64,000 bases of DNA from positions 1 to 64,000 of the forward strand of contig PGXV01000012.1 in NCBI GenBank assembly GCA_002839315.1, read 5' to 3'. Of the stretch, positions 42,701-51,409 are shown one piece after another. The notes under the pieces are model-generated. The model did not search any database and was not told where the DNA came from. It saw nothing but the letters and a program-made list of their open reading frames with translations. Position numbers and translations under genes: made by a program. Position 1 is the stretch's first letter; each line of letters opens with the position of its first letter. The stretch comes from Spirochaetae bacterium HGW-Spirochaetae-3. GTDB lineage: Bacteria; Spirochaetota; Spirochaetia; Treponematales; UBA12059.

Positions 42701-42791
42701 GGCGGAGCCGGGTACGGAAGAGCCCCTCGCGGAAATCGCCGAGGCGGAGCCGGCCGTCGGCCAGCCTGTCGAGGAGCCGGAGGGCGCATGA
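39735..42791 (+). CDS. smc: chromosome segregation ATPase SMC
   Basis: A 1018-residue SMC. The N-terminal head has FGFKSFAD and Walker A GPNGCGKS (31-38); the C-terminal head has the LSGGEK signature (about 835) and Walker B CFLDEIDAALD. Two long coiled-coil arms (about 170-410 and 560-800) connect them. The middle (about 410-560) does not show the usual SMC hinge motifs. An acidic, proline-rich tail of about 90 residues follows the head. Start: GTG at 39735 with GAGGTG upstream; the longer frame lacks family similarity. The 154-nt gap after the previous terminator presumably contains its promoter. Confidence 0.92.
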   Translation: MFLKSLEIFGFKSFADKARVDFSEGISALLGPNGCGKSNVVDAIKWVVGEQSARSLRAESMEDIIFNGTETRKALNVAEVTLTISNEKGVLLLDVPEVAIKRRLYRTGESEYFINNQPAKLKELRELFWDTGIGKSAYSVMEQGRIDQILSSKPEERRYLFEEAAGITKHKARSREAELKLERTEENMRQVDGILGEVKRSHDTLKAQSEKTLAYRSLREEVFNVELDLHLLKLRGFVNEKERRDTEIAARTAERNGLKQQIDGINLSLEENLDIVNSMEAKLVDVQKTVYGLAVERVGKEKERKLLSERVAEAKAKIDQARLKLKALAEKLEGLREDEDEKNEILRGHKGRIAEIEKNIQGFEGSIRSAEERIRANDAAIAKAEAEIVAFDSDLVTAQSELDAITEDIVSELDARLKETGYSASERKAAEEAIDGLIAGIIARLSGKAAILDDLSKLKDYGASEARALIESARTAMAESAERARELKDRYEAYRRTTPSFIDEFLSPEGIITKKRAVDALMTTIKDGVADRRECIAESREENRELSLRIDEYRKTLEELRGNRIRMQTQVQSAEEQLAMIKRELASQEGYYRDLENETEMDVRRLAEAEEDLSSIDEEIADIEKRGRELTAELERLEKDIAVKNSDLGKRQEELKKKIDKLGSLQTELERLHLGLAQTETEIRNVKDNFREQYGRELVEFEERMYELRTPAMELRDMLSERKQRLKDLGSVNLMAPEEYAEVKERYEFLTAQLGDLQKARDDLNRITQEIRDESAEMFLSTYNRIKKNFHNMFRRLFGGGRGELRLSDPDHVLESGIEIYAQPPGKKLENISLLSGGEKTLTAIALLFATYMVRPSPFCFLDEIDAALDEQNVIRFVNLLREFGRTSQFIIITHNKKTVTCADALLGVTMEESGVTKVIAVRLERSDGQSITMPTPNEPFDDEDVEYEQGRELIESPEQKSPKRKLYRPEADDPVEPADPAAADSPSEAEPGTEEPLAEIAEAEPAVGQPVEEPEGA

Positions 42792-43264
42792 AGGCGCCCG
42801 CCTTCCTCGGAACGGCCCTGAAGGCTCTCAGGAAGGCCGGCAAGGGCGCACTCAGAGGCGTCCTGACTGGCCTACGGCGCCTTGCGAGCGCCATGGACAG
42901 GAAGACCCGTCTTCTCGTCATGGCGATAGCGGCGGGGGCGCTGCTCCTCGTCGCCGCCATTGTCATTGGCGCTACGGTCGCAGGAACGGCGGGCGCTCCG
43001 GCCGCTCCGTTCCAGGCGACCGCCGCGACAGCCCTCCCCGGAGGCGGCGCTATGGCCATCCCTCGCTCGGGGCCGGGACTCGCGTCCATGCTGCTGATAC
43101 CCGGTTCCGACGATTGGCCCTGGCCGCTGGCGCTGGAGCCGAAGGCGAGATATACTGAGGCCGATGCCGCCGAAGTCCGACCCGACCTCGGCGAGATAGA
43201 CGTCACGGACCTGAGCGCACGCAGGAAGGCAGAGCTTGAAACGATTTTCAGCGCCGTCGATTAA
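42788..43264 (+). CDS. membrane-anchored protein of unknown function, coupled to smc
   Basis: A 158-residue protein with a very basic N terminus (about 1-40), one hydrophobic helix (about 42-66) and an outward Ala/Pro-rich domain ending in an acidic segment. The start overlaps the smc stop by ATGA, so translation is probably coupled. No known family recognised. It is not a signal-peptide protein of usual form, because the basic stretch is long. Confidence 0.72.
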   Translation: MKAPAFLGTALKALRKAGKGALRGVLTGLRRLASAMDRKTRLLVMAIAAGALLLVAAIVIGATVAGTAGAPAAPFQATAATALPGGGAMAIPRSGPGLASMLLIPGSDDWPWPLALEPKARYTEADAAEVRPDLGEIDVTDLSARRKAELETIFSAVD

Positions 43265-44600
43265 TCGTATCGTTCTATCCTACGTCTCATGGCTGCCGAT
43301 TTCGTGCCTCGTTCTGGCGATAGCCTTGGCGCAGACGTCCTGCGCCTCCGATCCTGAACCGGCTCCGACGCTCGCCGATACCGTAGCCCCCGCGATTCCG
43401 GAGGTCGCGGATGTCGTTGAATCGATGCGGCGAAATTCGCCGGGCGAGGTTCCCGTAAGCGTTCCCCTGGCCGAACCCGCGGTCCCGGAGCCGATGACCG
43501 CCGCGGTCTCGCCTCCCTCTCCCGAAACCGGTTCGACCGACATTACCGTACTATCCGTAGCGCCCGCGATGGACTTCGATACCGTCCATCTTCCAGAGCC
43601 CGTTCCCCCCGCGCCGGCCGTCGCCTCCGTCGCTAAGCCGGCGCCGGCGGTTCCGCCGGCTGCGAAACCGGTACCGGCGCCGATAAAGCCCGCTCCGGCC
43701 ACGATCGCGGCTCCGAAACCCGCCGCCGTAGCCCCGAAACCCGAAGGAAGCGAACCCGAAGTCCCGGCGCCCCTCCAGGCGATCGAGCCGAAGCCGGCGA
43801 TCGCCTTGCCTCCTACGCCTGCGTCATCGGCCCGATCGGTCGTCGCGGCGGCTGAACGGCCGGTCGCGGAGACGAGAATCGAAACGACGAAGGGCGAGCG
43901 GTTCGAGTTGCGTTTTCCGGGCACCGGCTGGGTCTTCCTCGGCGACGAGGACGGTAAGGACGGGCTACGCTACGAGACGAGGCGCTTCGAGGAAAACCAG
44001 GCGGTATTCGCGCTCGATCCGGAGAGCGTCGGAGAATACCTGCTTCGCTTCCAGCGTCAGAATCCTGTGGATCGCGCTACCGAGACGAGCTTCGTCCGTG
44101 TCGTGGTAACGGAGAAGCCGTCCGCGCCGGCCTCGCCCAAGGCCGCGGCGACGGCGAGTACCGCGACCGTTCCCCCTGCTCCTGCCTCGGCAGCGGCGCC
44201 GGCGCCTGAAACGGCTCCTTCGGCGCCTTCCGCCGCCCAGCCAGCGCCTGCCTCGCCTGTACCTGCCCAGCCTGCCCAGCCTGCCGCCGCCGTCTCTGCT
44301 GCCGCTGGCATAAGCGATCCGGCCGCTCTTATCCGCCTGGCGAAGGCGGAGCTGGAAGCGAAGCGAGTCCAGTCGGCCATAGAGGCGCTCGACCGCTACC
44401 TGTCGCTCTATCCCTACGGGAACGACGAGGTGTTTTACCTTTACGGCTTGGCGTGCGAGCAGGATACGCCGTTCAGGAACGTCAAGAAGGCGTATGAGTA
44501 TTACAAGCGAGTAAGGGACGAGTATCCGCGTAGCGCGCGTTGGCGCGAGGCGTCCGAAAGGGTCGCCTACCTGGAGCGCCATTACTTCGGCTTACGCTGA
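43236..44600 (+). CDS. Pro/Ala-rich TPR lipoprotein
   Basis: A 454-residue protein with a signal peptide and lipobox AQTSC (Cys about 37). A long low-complexity Pro/Ala/Lys linker spans about 40-210, a compact beta-rich domain about 215-290, a second Ala/Pro linker about 295-360, and TPR-like helices at the C terminus (SLYPYGNDEVFYLYG; AYEYYKRVRDEYP). Such proteins act in cell-envelope assembly or periplasmic spanning, by analogy. The start is a TTG with GGAAGG 6 nt upstream, overlapping the preceding gene by 29 nt; no other start leaves the signal peptide intact. Confidence 0.75.
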   Translation: MKRFSAPSINRIVLSYVSWLPISCLVLAIALAQTSCASDPEPAPTLADTVAPAIPEVADVVESMRRNSPGEVPVSVPLAEPAVPEPMTAAVSPPSPETGSTDITVLSVAPAMDFDTVHLPEPVPPAPAVASVAKPAPAVPPAAKPVPAPIKPAPATIAAPKPAAVAPKPEGSEPEVPAPLQAIEPKPAIALPPTPASSARSVVAAAERPVAETRIETTKGERFELRFPGTGWVFLGDEDGKDGLRYETRRFEENQAVFALDPESVGEYLLRFQRQNPVDRATETSFVRVVVTEKPSAPASPKAAATASTATVPPAPASAAAPAPETAPSAPSAAQPAPASPVPAQPAQPAAAVSAAAGISDPAALIRLAKAELEAKRVQSAIEALDRYLSLYPYGNDEVFYLYGLACEQDTPFRNVKKAYEYYKRVRDEYPRSARWREASERVAYLERHYFGLR

Positions 44601-44604
44601 TCGC

Positions 44605-44633
44605 TTGCTGTCGCTATCTCGTCATGGTATGCT
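44605..44633 (+). promoter_or_regulatory. alaX-like gene promoter, leaderless arrangement
   Basis: TTGCTG, 17 bp, TATGCT, then CGGCGC and the ATG at 44640. Confidence 0.6.
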
Positions 44634-44639
44634 CGGCGC

Positions 44640-45842
44640 ATGCCTACAGAAAAAGCATTCTACGACAAACCGGGCGCGCGCGAGTTAGACGCCTGCGTCC
44701 TTCGCATAGAAGCCCGCGACGAAGGGAAAGTCGCGCTTGCGCTCGACTCGACGATATTCTATCCGGACGGCGGCGGACAGCCATGCGATACGGGCACGAT
44801 AGCCGGGCTCCCGGTTCGCTCGGTTATAGAGCGCGGCGGCGAGGTCCTGCACCTGCTCGATTCCGGCGTCGCGGAGCTCGGGGCGGCGGGAATTATGCCG
44901 GGGGCGACGGTACGCTGCGTCGTGGACCTGGCCCGGCGGACGGACCATGCCGAACAGCATACGGCGCAGCACCTGCTATCTTCGATCCTGCTGCGGACGA
45001 TGGGCGCTACGACTCTGTCGTTCCATCTTGGCGAGCGATACTCATCGATAGATATCGACGTGCCGCCGTTCGACCGGGACGACGCGTACGCAGTCGAGGA
45101 CGAGGTGTTGAGGGTAATCGGCGACGATTACCGGGTCATCACGCACCTGTGCCCTCCCGGAGACGCGTCGCGGTTCCCGTTGCGAAAGGAGCCGAGCGTC
45201 GAAGAGGGCGTACTTCGCGTCGTCGAGATAGACGGCATCGAGTATTCGGCCTGCTGCGGGACGCATGTGGCGAGTACCCGAGCCATCGGATCGTTCAGGA
45301 TAACCAGGGTCGAGAAGTACAAGGCCGGTTGCCGCGTCCAGTACGTCGCCGGCGGCCGCGCCTTCGGCGATTACCGGCGGCTCGCCGCTATCGTACGGGA
45401 TACAGCGGCGACGGCGGGCGTTCCCGAAGACGACCTGCCCGGTTCCGTGGCCGCGTACAGGGATAGGATAAAGTTAGCAGAGCGCGCGTTGGAGACGGCT
45501 CGGGACGCGGTAGCCTCATCCTCGGCCGCGGCCCTGGACGCGTCCTCGCCCGCCGGAGCGATCGTCTTCGCGGACGCGGCCGACTTCGATTCGGCCTCGA
45601 GGCTCGGTCGGGCGCTCGCGAAGAGAGGCCGCGTCGTCGTCGTCGCGTGTCGCGCCGATTTAAAGGCGGTCATCTGCGCTCCCGCCCCGGTAGCGCCCGG
45701 CGCCTCGCCGGTAGACGAGGTCTTCGGACCGCTCGTCGCGAGGCACGGCGGCAAGGGCGGCGGCGGCAAGGCCTTCTTCCAGGCAGCGTTCACCGACGAG
45801 TCCTCGCTCGACCTGTTCGTCGCGGCGGCGCGCTTCGCTTGA
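44640..45842 (+). CDS. AlaX-L type alanyl-tRNA editing protein with DHHA1 domain
   Basis: A 400-residue protein related to the editing part of alanyl-tRNA synthetase. It removes Ser or Gly wrongly attached to tRNA-Ala. The zinc ligands are His107 and His111 (HTAQHLLS) and a Cys/His pair in CCGTHVAST (about 206-212). FYPDGGGQPCDTG (40-52) is the glycine-rich editing motif. The C-terminal DHHA1-like domain ends in GGKGGGGKAFFQAAF. No aminoacylation domain. No ribosome site precedes the ATG, consistent with a leaderless mRNA. Confidence 0.9.
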   Translation: MPTEKAFYDKPGARELDACVLRIEARDEGKVALALDSTIFYPDGGGQPCDTGTIAGLPVRSVIERGGEVLHLLDSGVAELGAAGIMPGATVRCVVDLARRTDHAEQHTAQHLLSSILLRTMGATTLSFHLGERYSSIDIDVPPFDRDDAYAVEDEVLRVIGDDYRVITHLCPPGDASRFPLRKEPSVEEGVLRVVEIDGIEYSACCGTHVASTRAIGSFRITRVEKYKAGCRVQYVAGGRAFGDYRRLAAIVRDTAATAGVPEDDLPGSVAAYRDRIKLAERALETARDAVASSSAAALDASSPAGAIVFADAADFDSASRLGRALAKRGRVVVVACRADLKAVICAPAPVAPGASPVDEVFGPLVARHGGKGGGGKAFFQAAFTDESSLDLFVAAARFA

Positions 45843-45909
45843 CAGGCACTGCGCCGTTCGCGAGACTTTTCATACTCGCTCTCCACCATAAGATTTGAAG
45901 GAAATACAC

Positions 45910-48129
45910 GTGGCTCGAAAAATAAGGTTAGGTTTCAGGGGCTCCATCGTTCTTTGGATTGCCGTCATTACGTCGATCGGGTTCCTCGGCATGGTCGGGG
46001 GCTTGTCCCTGCTCATACGGAAGGAGCTCTCCTCTTCCAGCTACTCGGCGTCGGAGATAGCCGGCAAGGGCTACGCCGCCGAGGTCGTGGGCCAACTGGA
46101 CGACGGCCTGATGGCTGCCGAGCAATTGGCCATCATCGCTGGCGCCCTCAGAAACCAAGGCGAGAGCCGCGAGGCCGCGATTGGATTCCTCGAGTACTAT
46201 GCCTCGGAGAATACCGATTTCAGCGGCGCCTGGTTCGTCTTCGAGCCGGACGCCTTCGACGGCAACGACGGCGACTACGCCGACGGGGGCCTTAAGGCCG
46301 GAGCGTTGCGAGGCGTGGCCGGCGACGGTCGTTTCGTCCCGTACTGGAATCGATTCTCGGGCGCGCTCGCCCTCGAGGAATGCGTCGATTACGAGGGAGG
46401 GACGGCGTCCGCGTACTACTCGGTACCGCTATCCTCCGGCGTTCCGTACGTCACGGAACCGACGAGCTACGCGATAGCGGGAAAGGATACGGTCGTGCTA
46501 TCGTTCTGCGCGCCTATCATGGACGAGGGCAAGGCCGTAGGCGTCGCGGGGCTCGATATCTCCCTCGAGGCGATGAGCGCCTTCGTCGCCGCGATCAAAC
46601 CGCTCGGCCTCGGCTATGCGTTCCTGCTCAGCGATACCGGGAAGATCGTAGCCCACCCGGACGCGTCAATAATCGGATCGAGCTACGCCTCGGTTACGGA
46701 CGATGAGGCCCAGAGGCGCATCATGGACTCGTATACCCAGGGATGGGTCTACATGGAGACGAAGAAGGCTCTCGTGGAAGGGTTCCTGGCCCATCTCGTC
46801 GTCGTACCGTTAGCCATGGGCAAGACCGGCAAGTACTGGGCCCTCGGCGTGATGACTCCCATAGACGGGATGTTGAAGGCGGTTTCCCGACTCGTATTCA
46901 TCGTAATCCTAATAGCGGTAGGCGTACTAGCCCTGTCGCTCGGCGCGTTGTGGTTCCTGATGGGCCGGGCGATCCAGCCGCTTTCGCGGACGGCCGTCGC
47001 GTTCGCCGAGCTCGCCTTGGGCGAGGCCGACCTAACGCGGACTATCGTCGTCACCCGCAACGACGAGATAGGCGATCTCGTAGGCGGTTTCAACGCATTC
47101 GTCGCCAAGCTACGGACCATCGTCTCGACGCTGAAGCAGGCGCAAGGATCCTTGGGCGGCATAGGCGAGGAACTCGCCACCAGCTCCCACGAGGCGGCCA
47201 GCGCCACTTCGCAGATCCTCGCCAACATAGAAGGGGTCAGGCGGCTCGCCGCTAACCAGGAATCGAGCACGAGCCTCGCGACCAGTTCCGTCTCGTCCGT
47301 CGTCGGGGGCATAGCCGACCTGGATACGTTGACGGAGACACAGGCCGCGGGCATAGCGGAGGCTTCGGCGTCCATAGAGCAGATGATAGGCAATATCGGC
47401 TCGGTCAGCGCGTCGATAGGGCACATGGCCGAGCGGTTCGACGAGCTGATGAGGACGGCCTCCGCCGGCAGGGAGAAGCAGGAAGCGGTCGTAGGCAAGG
47501 TCGGCGTCATATCGTCGCAGTCGGAACTCCTCCTGGAGGCCAACCTGGTCATCGCCGGGATAGCCAGCCAGACGAATCTGCTCGCGATGAACGCCGCCAT
47601 CGAGGCCGCTCACGCGGGCGAGGCCGGCAAGGGCTTCTCGGTAGTCGCCGACGAGATCCGTCGTCTGTCCGAGACTTCGTCGGAACAATCGAGGACCATA
47701 GGAGCCGAGCTTTCGAGCATAAAGGCGACGATAGCGGAGGTGGTCGGAGCGTCGGCAGAGTCCGAGGAATCGTTCAACCGCGTGTCGACGAGCATAGAGG
47801 CGACCGACGAGCTCGTGCGCCAGGTCGATCAGGCGATGTCGGAGCAGAGGGAGGGCTCCAGGCAGATCCTGGAAGCCCTGCGCGATATGAATACGGCCGC
47901 CGAGTCGCTCCGGGACAGGGCCCGCGCCATGACCCGGGACGCGGAACAGGCCCGGAACGGAATGTCGATGCTGCTCGAGTCGACCGCGACCATCCGCGGT
48001 AGCATGGACGAGATGGGCGCGGGGGCCCAGCAGATAAACAAGGCGGCCCAATCGGTTTCCGAGCTGGCCGACTCTACCCGCGGGAGCATACGGGCGATGG
48101 ACGAGGTCATAGGCAAGTTCGTCGTGTAG
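45910..48129 (+). CDS. methyl-accepting chemotaxis protein (dCache sensor)
   Basis: A 739-residue chemoreceptor. First membrane helix about 12-36, a periplasmic double-Cache sensor (about 45-310; small-molecule ligand unknown), second helix about 328-352, HAMP about 355-405, and a long signalling coiled coil with the highly conserved tip [20 protein letters not shown] (about 545-565). It couples to CheA/CheW. The start is GTG 45910 with AAGGA upstream; a TTG 15 nt earlier is possible. Confidence 0.93.
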   Translation: MARKIRLGFRGSIVLWIAVITSIGFLGMVGGLSLLIRKELSSSSYSASEIAGKGYAAEVVGQLDDGLMAAEQLAIIAGALRNQGESREAAIGFLEYYASENTDFSGAWFVFEPDAFDGNDGDYADGGLKAGALRGVAGDGRFVPYWNRFSGALALEECVDYEGGTASAYYSVPLSSGVPYVTEPTSYAIAGKDTVVLSFCAPIMDEGKAVGVAGLDISLEAMSAFVAAIKPLGLGYAFLLSDTGKIVAHPDASIIGSSYASVTDDEAQRRIMDSYTQGWVYMETKKALVEGFLAHLVVVPLAMGKTGKYWALGVMTPIDGMLKAVSRLVFIVILIAVGVLALSLGALWFLMGRAIQPLSRTAVAFAELALGEADLTRTIVVTRNDEIGDLVGGFNAFVAKLRTIVSTLKQAQGSLGGIGEELATSSHEAASATSQILANIEGVRRLAANQESSTSLATSSVSSVVGGIADLDTLTETQAAGIAEASASIEQMIGNIGSVSASIGHMAERFDELMRTASAGREKQEAVVGKVGVISSQSELLLEANLVIAGIASQTNLLAMNAAIEAAHAGEAGKGFSVVADEIRRLSETSSEQSRTIGAELSSIKATIAEVVGASAESEESFNRVSTSIEATDELVRQVDQAMSEQREGSRQILEALRDMNTAAESLRDRARAMTRDAEQARNGMSMLLESTATIRGSMDEMGAGAQQINKAAQSVSELADSTRGSIRAMDEVIGKFVV

Positions 48130-48159
48130 CTCGCCGCGCGATCTCCCGGCGCGAGCCGC

Positions 48160-48879
48160 CTAGAGGTGAAACAGCTTCGCGAGGCTGGCTCTCCCCGACA
48201 GGCGGTGGTGTGCGTAGAAGAGTAGCGCGGCGATAGGGAGGCAGGCCGCCGCGACCACGGCCGACCAGTCGAGGTCCGGCGATCCCGACGCCGCGAGATC
48301 GATGGCGAGCTCGATGCATACGCAGGCTGCGGCCGCCCCGATCAGCGCGACGGCTATCGCGTTGACGCCCTTGCTCTTCATTCGGGAGATCGAGGCCGCG
48401 CAGGCGGCTATCGTCGCCTCGACGCTCAGCGTGATCGGCCCGCCTATCCTGGGGAACCAGGAGCGAGACGCGTCCAGCATGTCCAGCGATAGCACGAATA
48501 GCGGCGTGGCGATCGCGAGCGCTACGGTCGCCCTCCAACGGCGACGCCCGAGGGCGACGGGTACCGCGATGACGAAGAACAGATAGGCGATCGACGCGAC
48601 CGGATAGAGCGACCACGAAATTCGTCCGTCGACGAGCGCCTCAACGGCCAGGACCGTGATACAGGCTATCGCGGAACAGACCGAGAATATCTCCAGGAAT
48701 ATCTTCCGCCTCTGCGCGTCCGTAAGCGTATCGAAGTGCTCCGGGTCTATGGCCTTCTCCGGGTACGGCGCCTCGCGCTCCTCGGAACGGCCGCCGTCCG
48801 CTTCGATCGCGGAGCGGCATAACGGGCAATGCTTCGTAGATTCGGCGAGTTCAACGCCGCAGTTAGGGCAAATTGGCAT
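48160..48879 (-). CDS. zinc-ribbon membrane protein (DUF6320-like)
   Basis: A 239-residue protein with an N-terminal zinc ribbon (CPNCG...CPLC, residues 4-21), a linker, and six predicted membrane helices (about 65-225). It resembles DUF6320 proteins, which are often encoded next to condensation-like acyltransferase genes, as here (8 nt apart). Function unknown; a role with the acyltransferase in envelope or lipid modification is only inferred. GAGG precedes the ATG. Confidence 0.75.
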   Translation of the reverse strand: MPICPNCGVELAESTKHCPLCRSAIEADGGRSEEREAPYPEKAIDPEHFDTLTDAQRRKIFLEIFSVCSAIACITVLAVEALVDGRISWSLYPVASIAYLFFVIAVPVALGRRRWRATVALAIATPLFVLSLDMLDASRSWFPRIGGPITLSVEATIAACAASISRMKSKGVNAIAVALIGAAAACVCIELAIDLAASGSPDLDWSAVVAAACLPIAALLFYAHHRLSGRASLAKLFHL

Positions 48880-48886
48880 ATGAGCC

Positions 48887-50224
48887 TCACATATTGGATT
48901 CTATGGACACGGGAAAGCCCATGCCGGTAAGCGTCGTGAAGAAGCGGCGCTCCAGTTCCGTAGACGCCGACAGCGACCCGAAGCCGATATAGAGCGTATC
49001 CTTCCAGCTTATCGCGTTGGCGTTGGTCTTGCATCGGCGGCTCGGCGCGGGGATGAAGTCGAAGCGCAGCACCTCGCTCGCGATCGGTTCGGGTAATTCC
49101 ACGGGCCCGAGGTTCGAGAACAGTCCCGAGAACGTATCCTCGCCGAGGCGCCTGTAGACGAGCCTAGCCGCTACGCCCTTGAGCGGTAACGGCAGTATCC
49201 TGACGATCGGGTTCCTGCCTCCCCCGACGTTCCTGGATATCTGCATGGATATGTTCTTGCGGTCTACCTCTGCCTGCATATAGTGGTGCACGCGTCTTAC
49301 TATCTCGGGGAATTCGTAGACCCCGAGCCTGGTATCGAGGCTCGGTAGCACGTAGAGCGAGAAATTCCTCATAGTCGAGCTGGGAAAGAGCCTCCTCAGG
49401 TTGACGGGCACCTGCACCGATAGATGCGGGCGCATGGTCCGGCGGATCGGCGCGGGTAGCGCGTAGAATATGTCCTGAAGGCTGGCGAGGTATACGGAAA
49501 CGAGGAATTCCGTCAGCGTCGATCCGTATTCTTTCGCCTTCGCCAGCGCCGGAGCCAGCGGGACGGCCCCCGTGATGACGCGGTACTGCCCGGGCAGGAG
49601 GGGAAGGGACGGATAATGAAAAGCCCTTACGGCGATCCTGGGAGAGGGGAGGTCCTGTCTGAAGTGCGACTTGAAGGCGTCTTCCGATTCTTCCGGTGCG
49701 GGCGCCTCGCCCGGCAGGAATATGCCGCGGACCGCCGACGTGTCCATCCCCCGGAGGCGCAGGTACTCGGCCAGCAGGGACTTGAGATAACCTAGCGCGC
49801 CGTGGCCGTCGGTAAGGATGTGGCAGAATTCCACCGCTATCCTGGAACGGTACGCTCGGACGCGGTACAGGAATCGTCCGCGACGCCTGACGCGCATGTT
49901 CATGCACGGATACCTGGAATCGGCGACCGGATGGGGAGCCTTGCCCGAGAGCGGCTCGAGGTAGTACCAGAAGAATCCGTGCCGGAGTTCCACTAGATAG
50001 TAGGGGAAGCGTTCGGCGACGTTCGCGACGGCTTCCTCCAGCGCGGCCAGGTTGACGCGCTCCCTGAGCGTAGCCGAGACGCGGAAAACCAGCGTGACCG
50101 TCCGGTCCGTCAGGGCCGGCATGAACGCGGCCGCGTTGTCGAGCACGTACCAACGCTCCCCGCCTGAACCGCGCTCGGTCCCGGAGCGGGCTTCGGCGTT
50201 CGGGGCTTTTATCGCGTTAGCCAT
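48887..50224 (-). CDS. condensation/alcohol-acetyltransferase-like protein
   Basis: A 445-residue protein of the CoA-dependent acyltransferase superfamily (AATase, wax ester synthase, NRPS condensation). The catalytic HxxxD motif appears as CHILTDGHG near residue 133-141, and a SNLGPVELPE-like segment, typical of the superfamily's second half, is near the C terminus. The substrate is unknown. A TAGTAT hexamer ends 6 nt before the ATG and no ribosome site is visible, so a separate leaderless mRNA is possible even though the upstream gene is only 39 nt away. Confidence 0.75.
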   Translation of the reverse strand: MANAIKAPNAEARSGTERGSGGERWYVLDNAAAFMPALTDRTVTLVFRVSATLRERVNLAALEEAVANVAERFPYYLVELRHGFFWYYLEPLSGKAPHPVADSRYPCMNMRVRRRGRFLYRVRAYRSRIAVEFCHILTDGHGALGYLKSLLAEYLRLRGMDTSAVRGIFLPGEAPAPEESEDAFKSHFRQDLPSPRIAVRAFHYPSLPLLPGQYRVITGAVPLAPALAKAKEYGSTLTEFLVSVYLASLQDIFYALPAPIRRTMRPHLSVQVPVNLRRLFPSSTMRNFSLYVLPSLDTRLGVYEFPEIVRRVHHYMQAEVDRKNISMQISRNVGGGRNPIVRILPLPLKGVAARLVYRRLGEDTFSGLFSNLGPVELPEPIASEVLRFDFIPAPSRRCKTNANAISWKDTLYIGFGSLSASTELERRFFTTLTGMGFPVSIESNM

Positions 50225-50230
50225 ACCGTA

Positions 50231-50260
50231 ATACTACGCTATTCCCGGGGAATTTTCCCC
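50231..50260 (-). promoter_or_regulatory. -10 box and overlapping inverted repeats upstream of the acyltransferase
   Basis: The -10 candidate TAGTAT is at 50231-50236 (minus strand). Just upstream, TTCCCGGGGAA (50242-50252) and GGGGAATTTTCCCC (50247-50260) overlap and share a GGGGAA arm. A good -35 box was not found, so an activator bound at the repeats is possible. Confidence 0.4.
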
Positions 50261-50263
50261 GCC

Positions 50264-51409
50264 TTATAGATCGAGAGGCCTCCGGTTGTCGGAAAGGCGC
50301 CTTCCCAGGTACTCGCGGTCCAGGCCGAGGTCGGATACGATCCTGCGCAACTGATCGGCGGACAGCAGGTTCTGCTCCGCGAAAAGGTAGCAGAGGGCCT
50401 TCTCCGCGATGCAGGGCACGAGGAGCGCGGCCATGTTCTCTGGCCTCGGCCGGGGGCCTTCCAGGTAGAGGCGCTTCAGGCTGGCATGGAGCCTCGACCG
50501 CTCGATGTCGCCGGCGATCGCGGCCAGTTCCGCCATGAGCGGCTTCAGGTCGCCGCGGGAGGCCGCCTCGCCCATCGGCTTGAGCGTGAAGAAAGTGTAT
50601 TCCTTTCCCGGCAGGTAGTGGTGCTCGTCGCAACGCGTGCAGTAATTCGGCTCGTGCGGATCATCCTTGACGCGGTCGCCGCCTATGATGATCAGCGGAT
50701 CGAAGTACAGGGCGGGGCATTCCCGCCCGCCCGAGAGGTAGTAGCGATAGGTATACAGCGAGTCGGCTATGCAGTCCGGGTGCTCGCAATAGGCGGTCAG
50801 CGGGAACACGTCGGTCGCGTTTTCAAGGAGGAGCCGCGCGGTATGGTTGAATATCTCCTTGCGGAAGTTGAGCACCAGGGTCGGTAGGATGAATACGAGG
50901 CCGCGGGAATCCGATTCGTTGCGTATCAGGTACGCGACGCGCTCGTCGTAGAACGACGCCTCGTCGAGTATCCACGTTCCGGCCTCGGGCCGTTCGGCGA
51001 TGATCGCCTCGAGGCCGAAGGAGTCCGGCGTCTGACTGATGCAGTCGCCGCAGCGCTCGTACCCGCCGCGATAGGGCAGGGCGTCCTCCGGGTACTCCTT
51101 GAATCGATCCTTGTCTATGCCGAAGCGGACGAACTGTATGCGGCGCCTGTCGGCGCCGGCCGTCGTCGTGCGCGCGGCCACGGAATCGCCCTTCCTGAGC
51201 GCCACGCGGGAGTCGCGCCAGACGCGGGCGCTGTACTCGGTCTTGCCGGAACCCATCGGCCCGATGACGAGGATGCGGCGGCCGGGCTTGGAGAAGTCGA
51301 AATGGTCGAAGGACCTGTGGACCCTGATGCTCGGGAAGCCGAGGCTCAGTAAAAAGGAATTCCCCGGGTCGCGCGAGGCGCCCGGGGTCGCGTTCTCGTC
51401 CGGATTCAA
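50264..51409 (-). CDS. thymidine kinase-like P-loop protein (enlarged)
   Basis: A 381-residue protein. Residues 45-280 resemble type II thymidine kinase: P-loop GPMGSGKT (50-57), a DEASF Walker B (about 145) and a zinc-binding pattern CEHPDC (about 215) plus CTRCDEHH (about 262). Classical thymidine kinase is about 190-230 residues; this one has inserts and an extra C-terminal helical domain of about 100 residues. Whether it phosphorylates thymidine is uncertain. Start: TTG at 51409 overlapping the previous stop (TTGA), with GGAGG 7 nt upstream. Confidence 0.7.
   Translation of the reverse strand: MNPDENATPGASRDPGNSFLLSLGFPSIRVHRSFDHFDFSKPGRRILVIGPMGSGKTEYSARVWRDSRVALRKGDSVAARTTTAGADRRRIQFVRFGIDKDRFKEYPEDALPYRGGYERCGDCISQTPDSFGLEAIIAERPEAGTWILDEASFYDERVAYLIRNESDSRGLVFILPTLVLNFRKEIFNHTARLLLENATDVFPLTAYCEHPDCIADSLYTYRYYLSGGRECPALYFDPLIIIGGDRVKDDPHEPNYCTRCDEHHYLPGKEYTFFTLKPMGEAASRGDLKPLMAELAAIAGDIERSRLHASLKRLYLEGPRPRPENMAALLVPCIAEKALCYLFAEQNLLSADQLRRIVSDLGLDREYLGRRLSDNRRPLDL

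Noticed and set aside
48130-48159. Terminator between the chemoreceptor and the zinc-ribbon gene
   Set aside because: Only an imperfect GC-rich stem without a T-run is visible; too weak to call.
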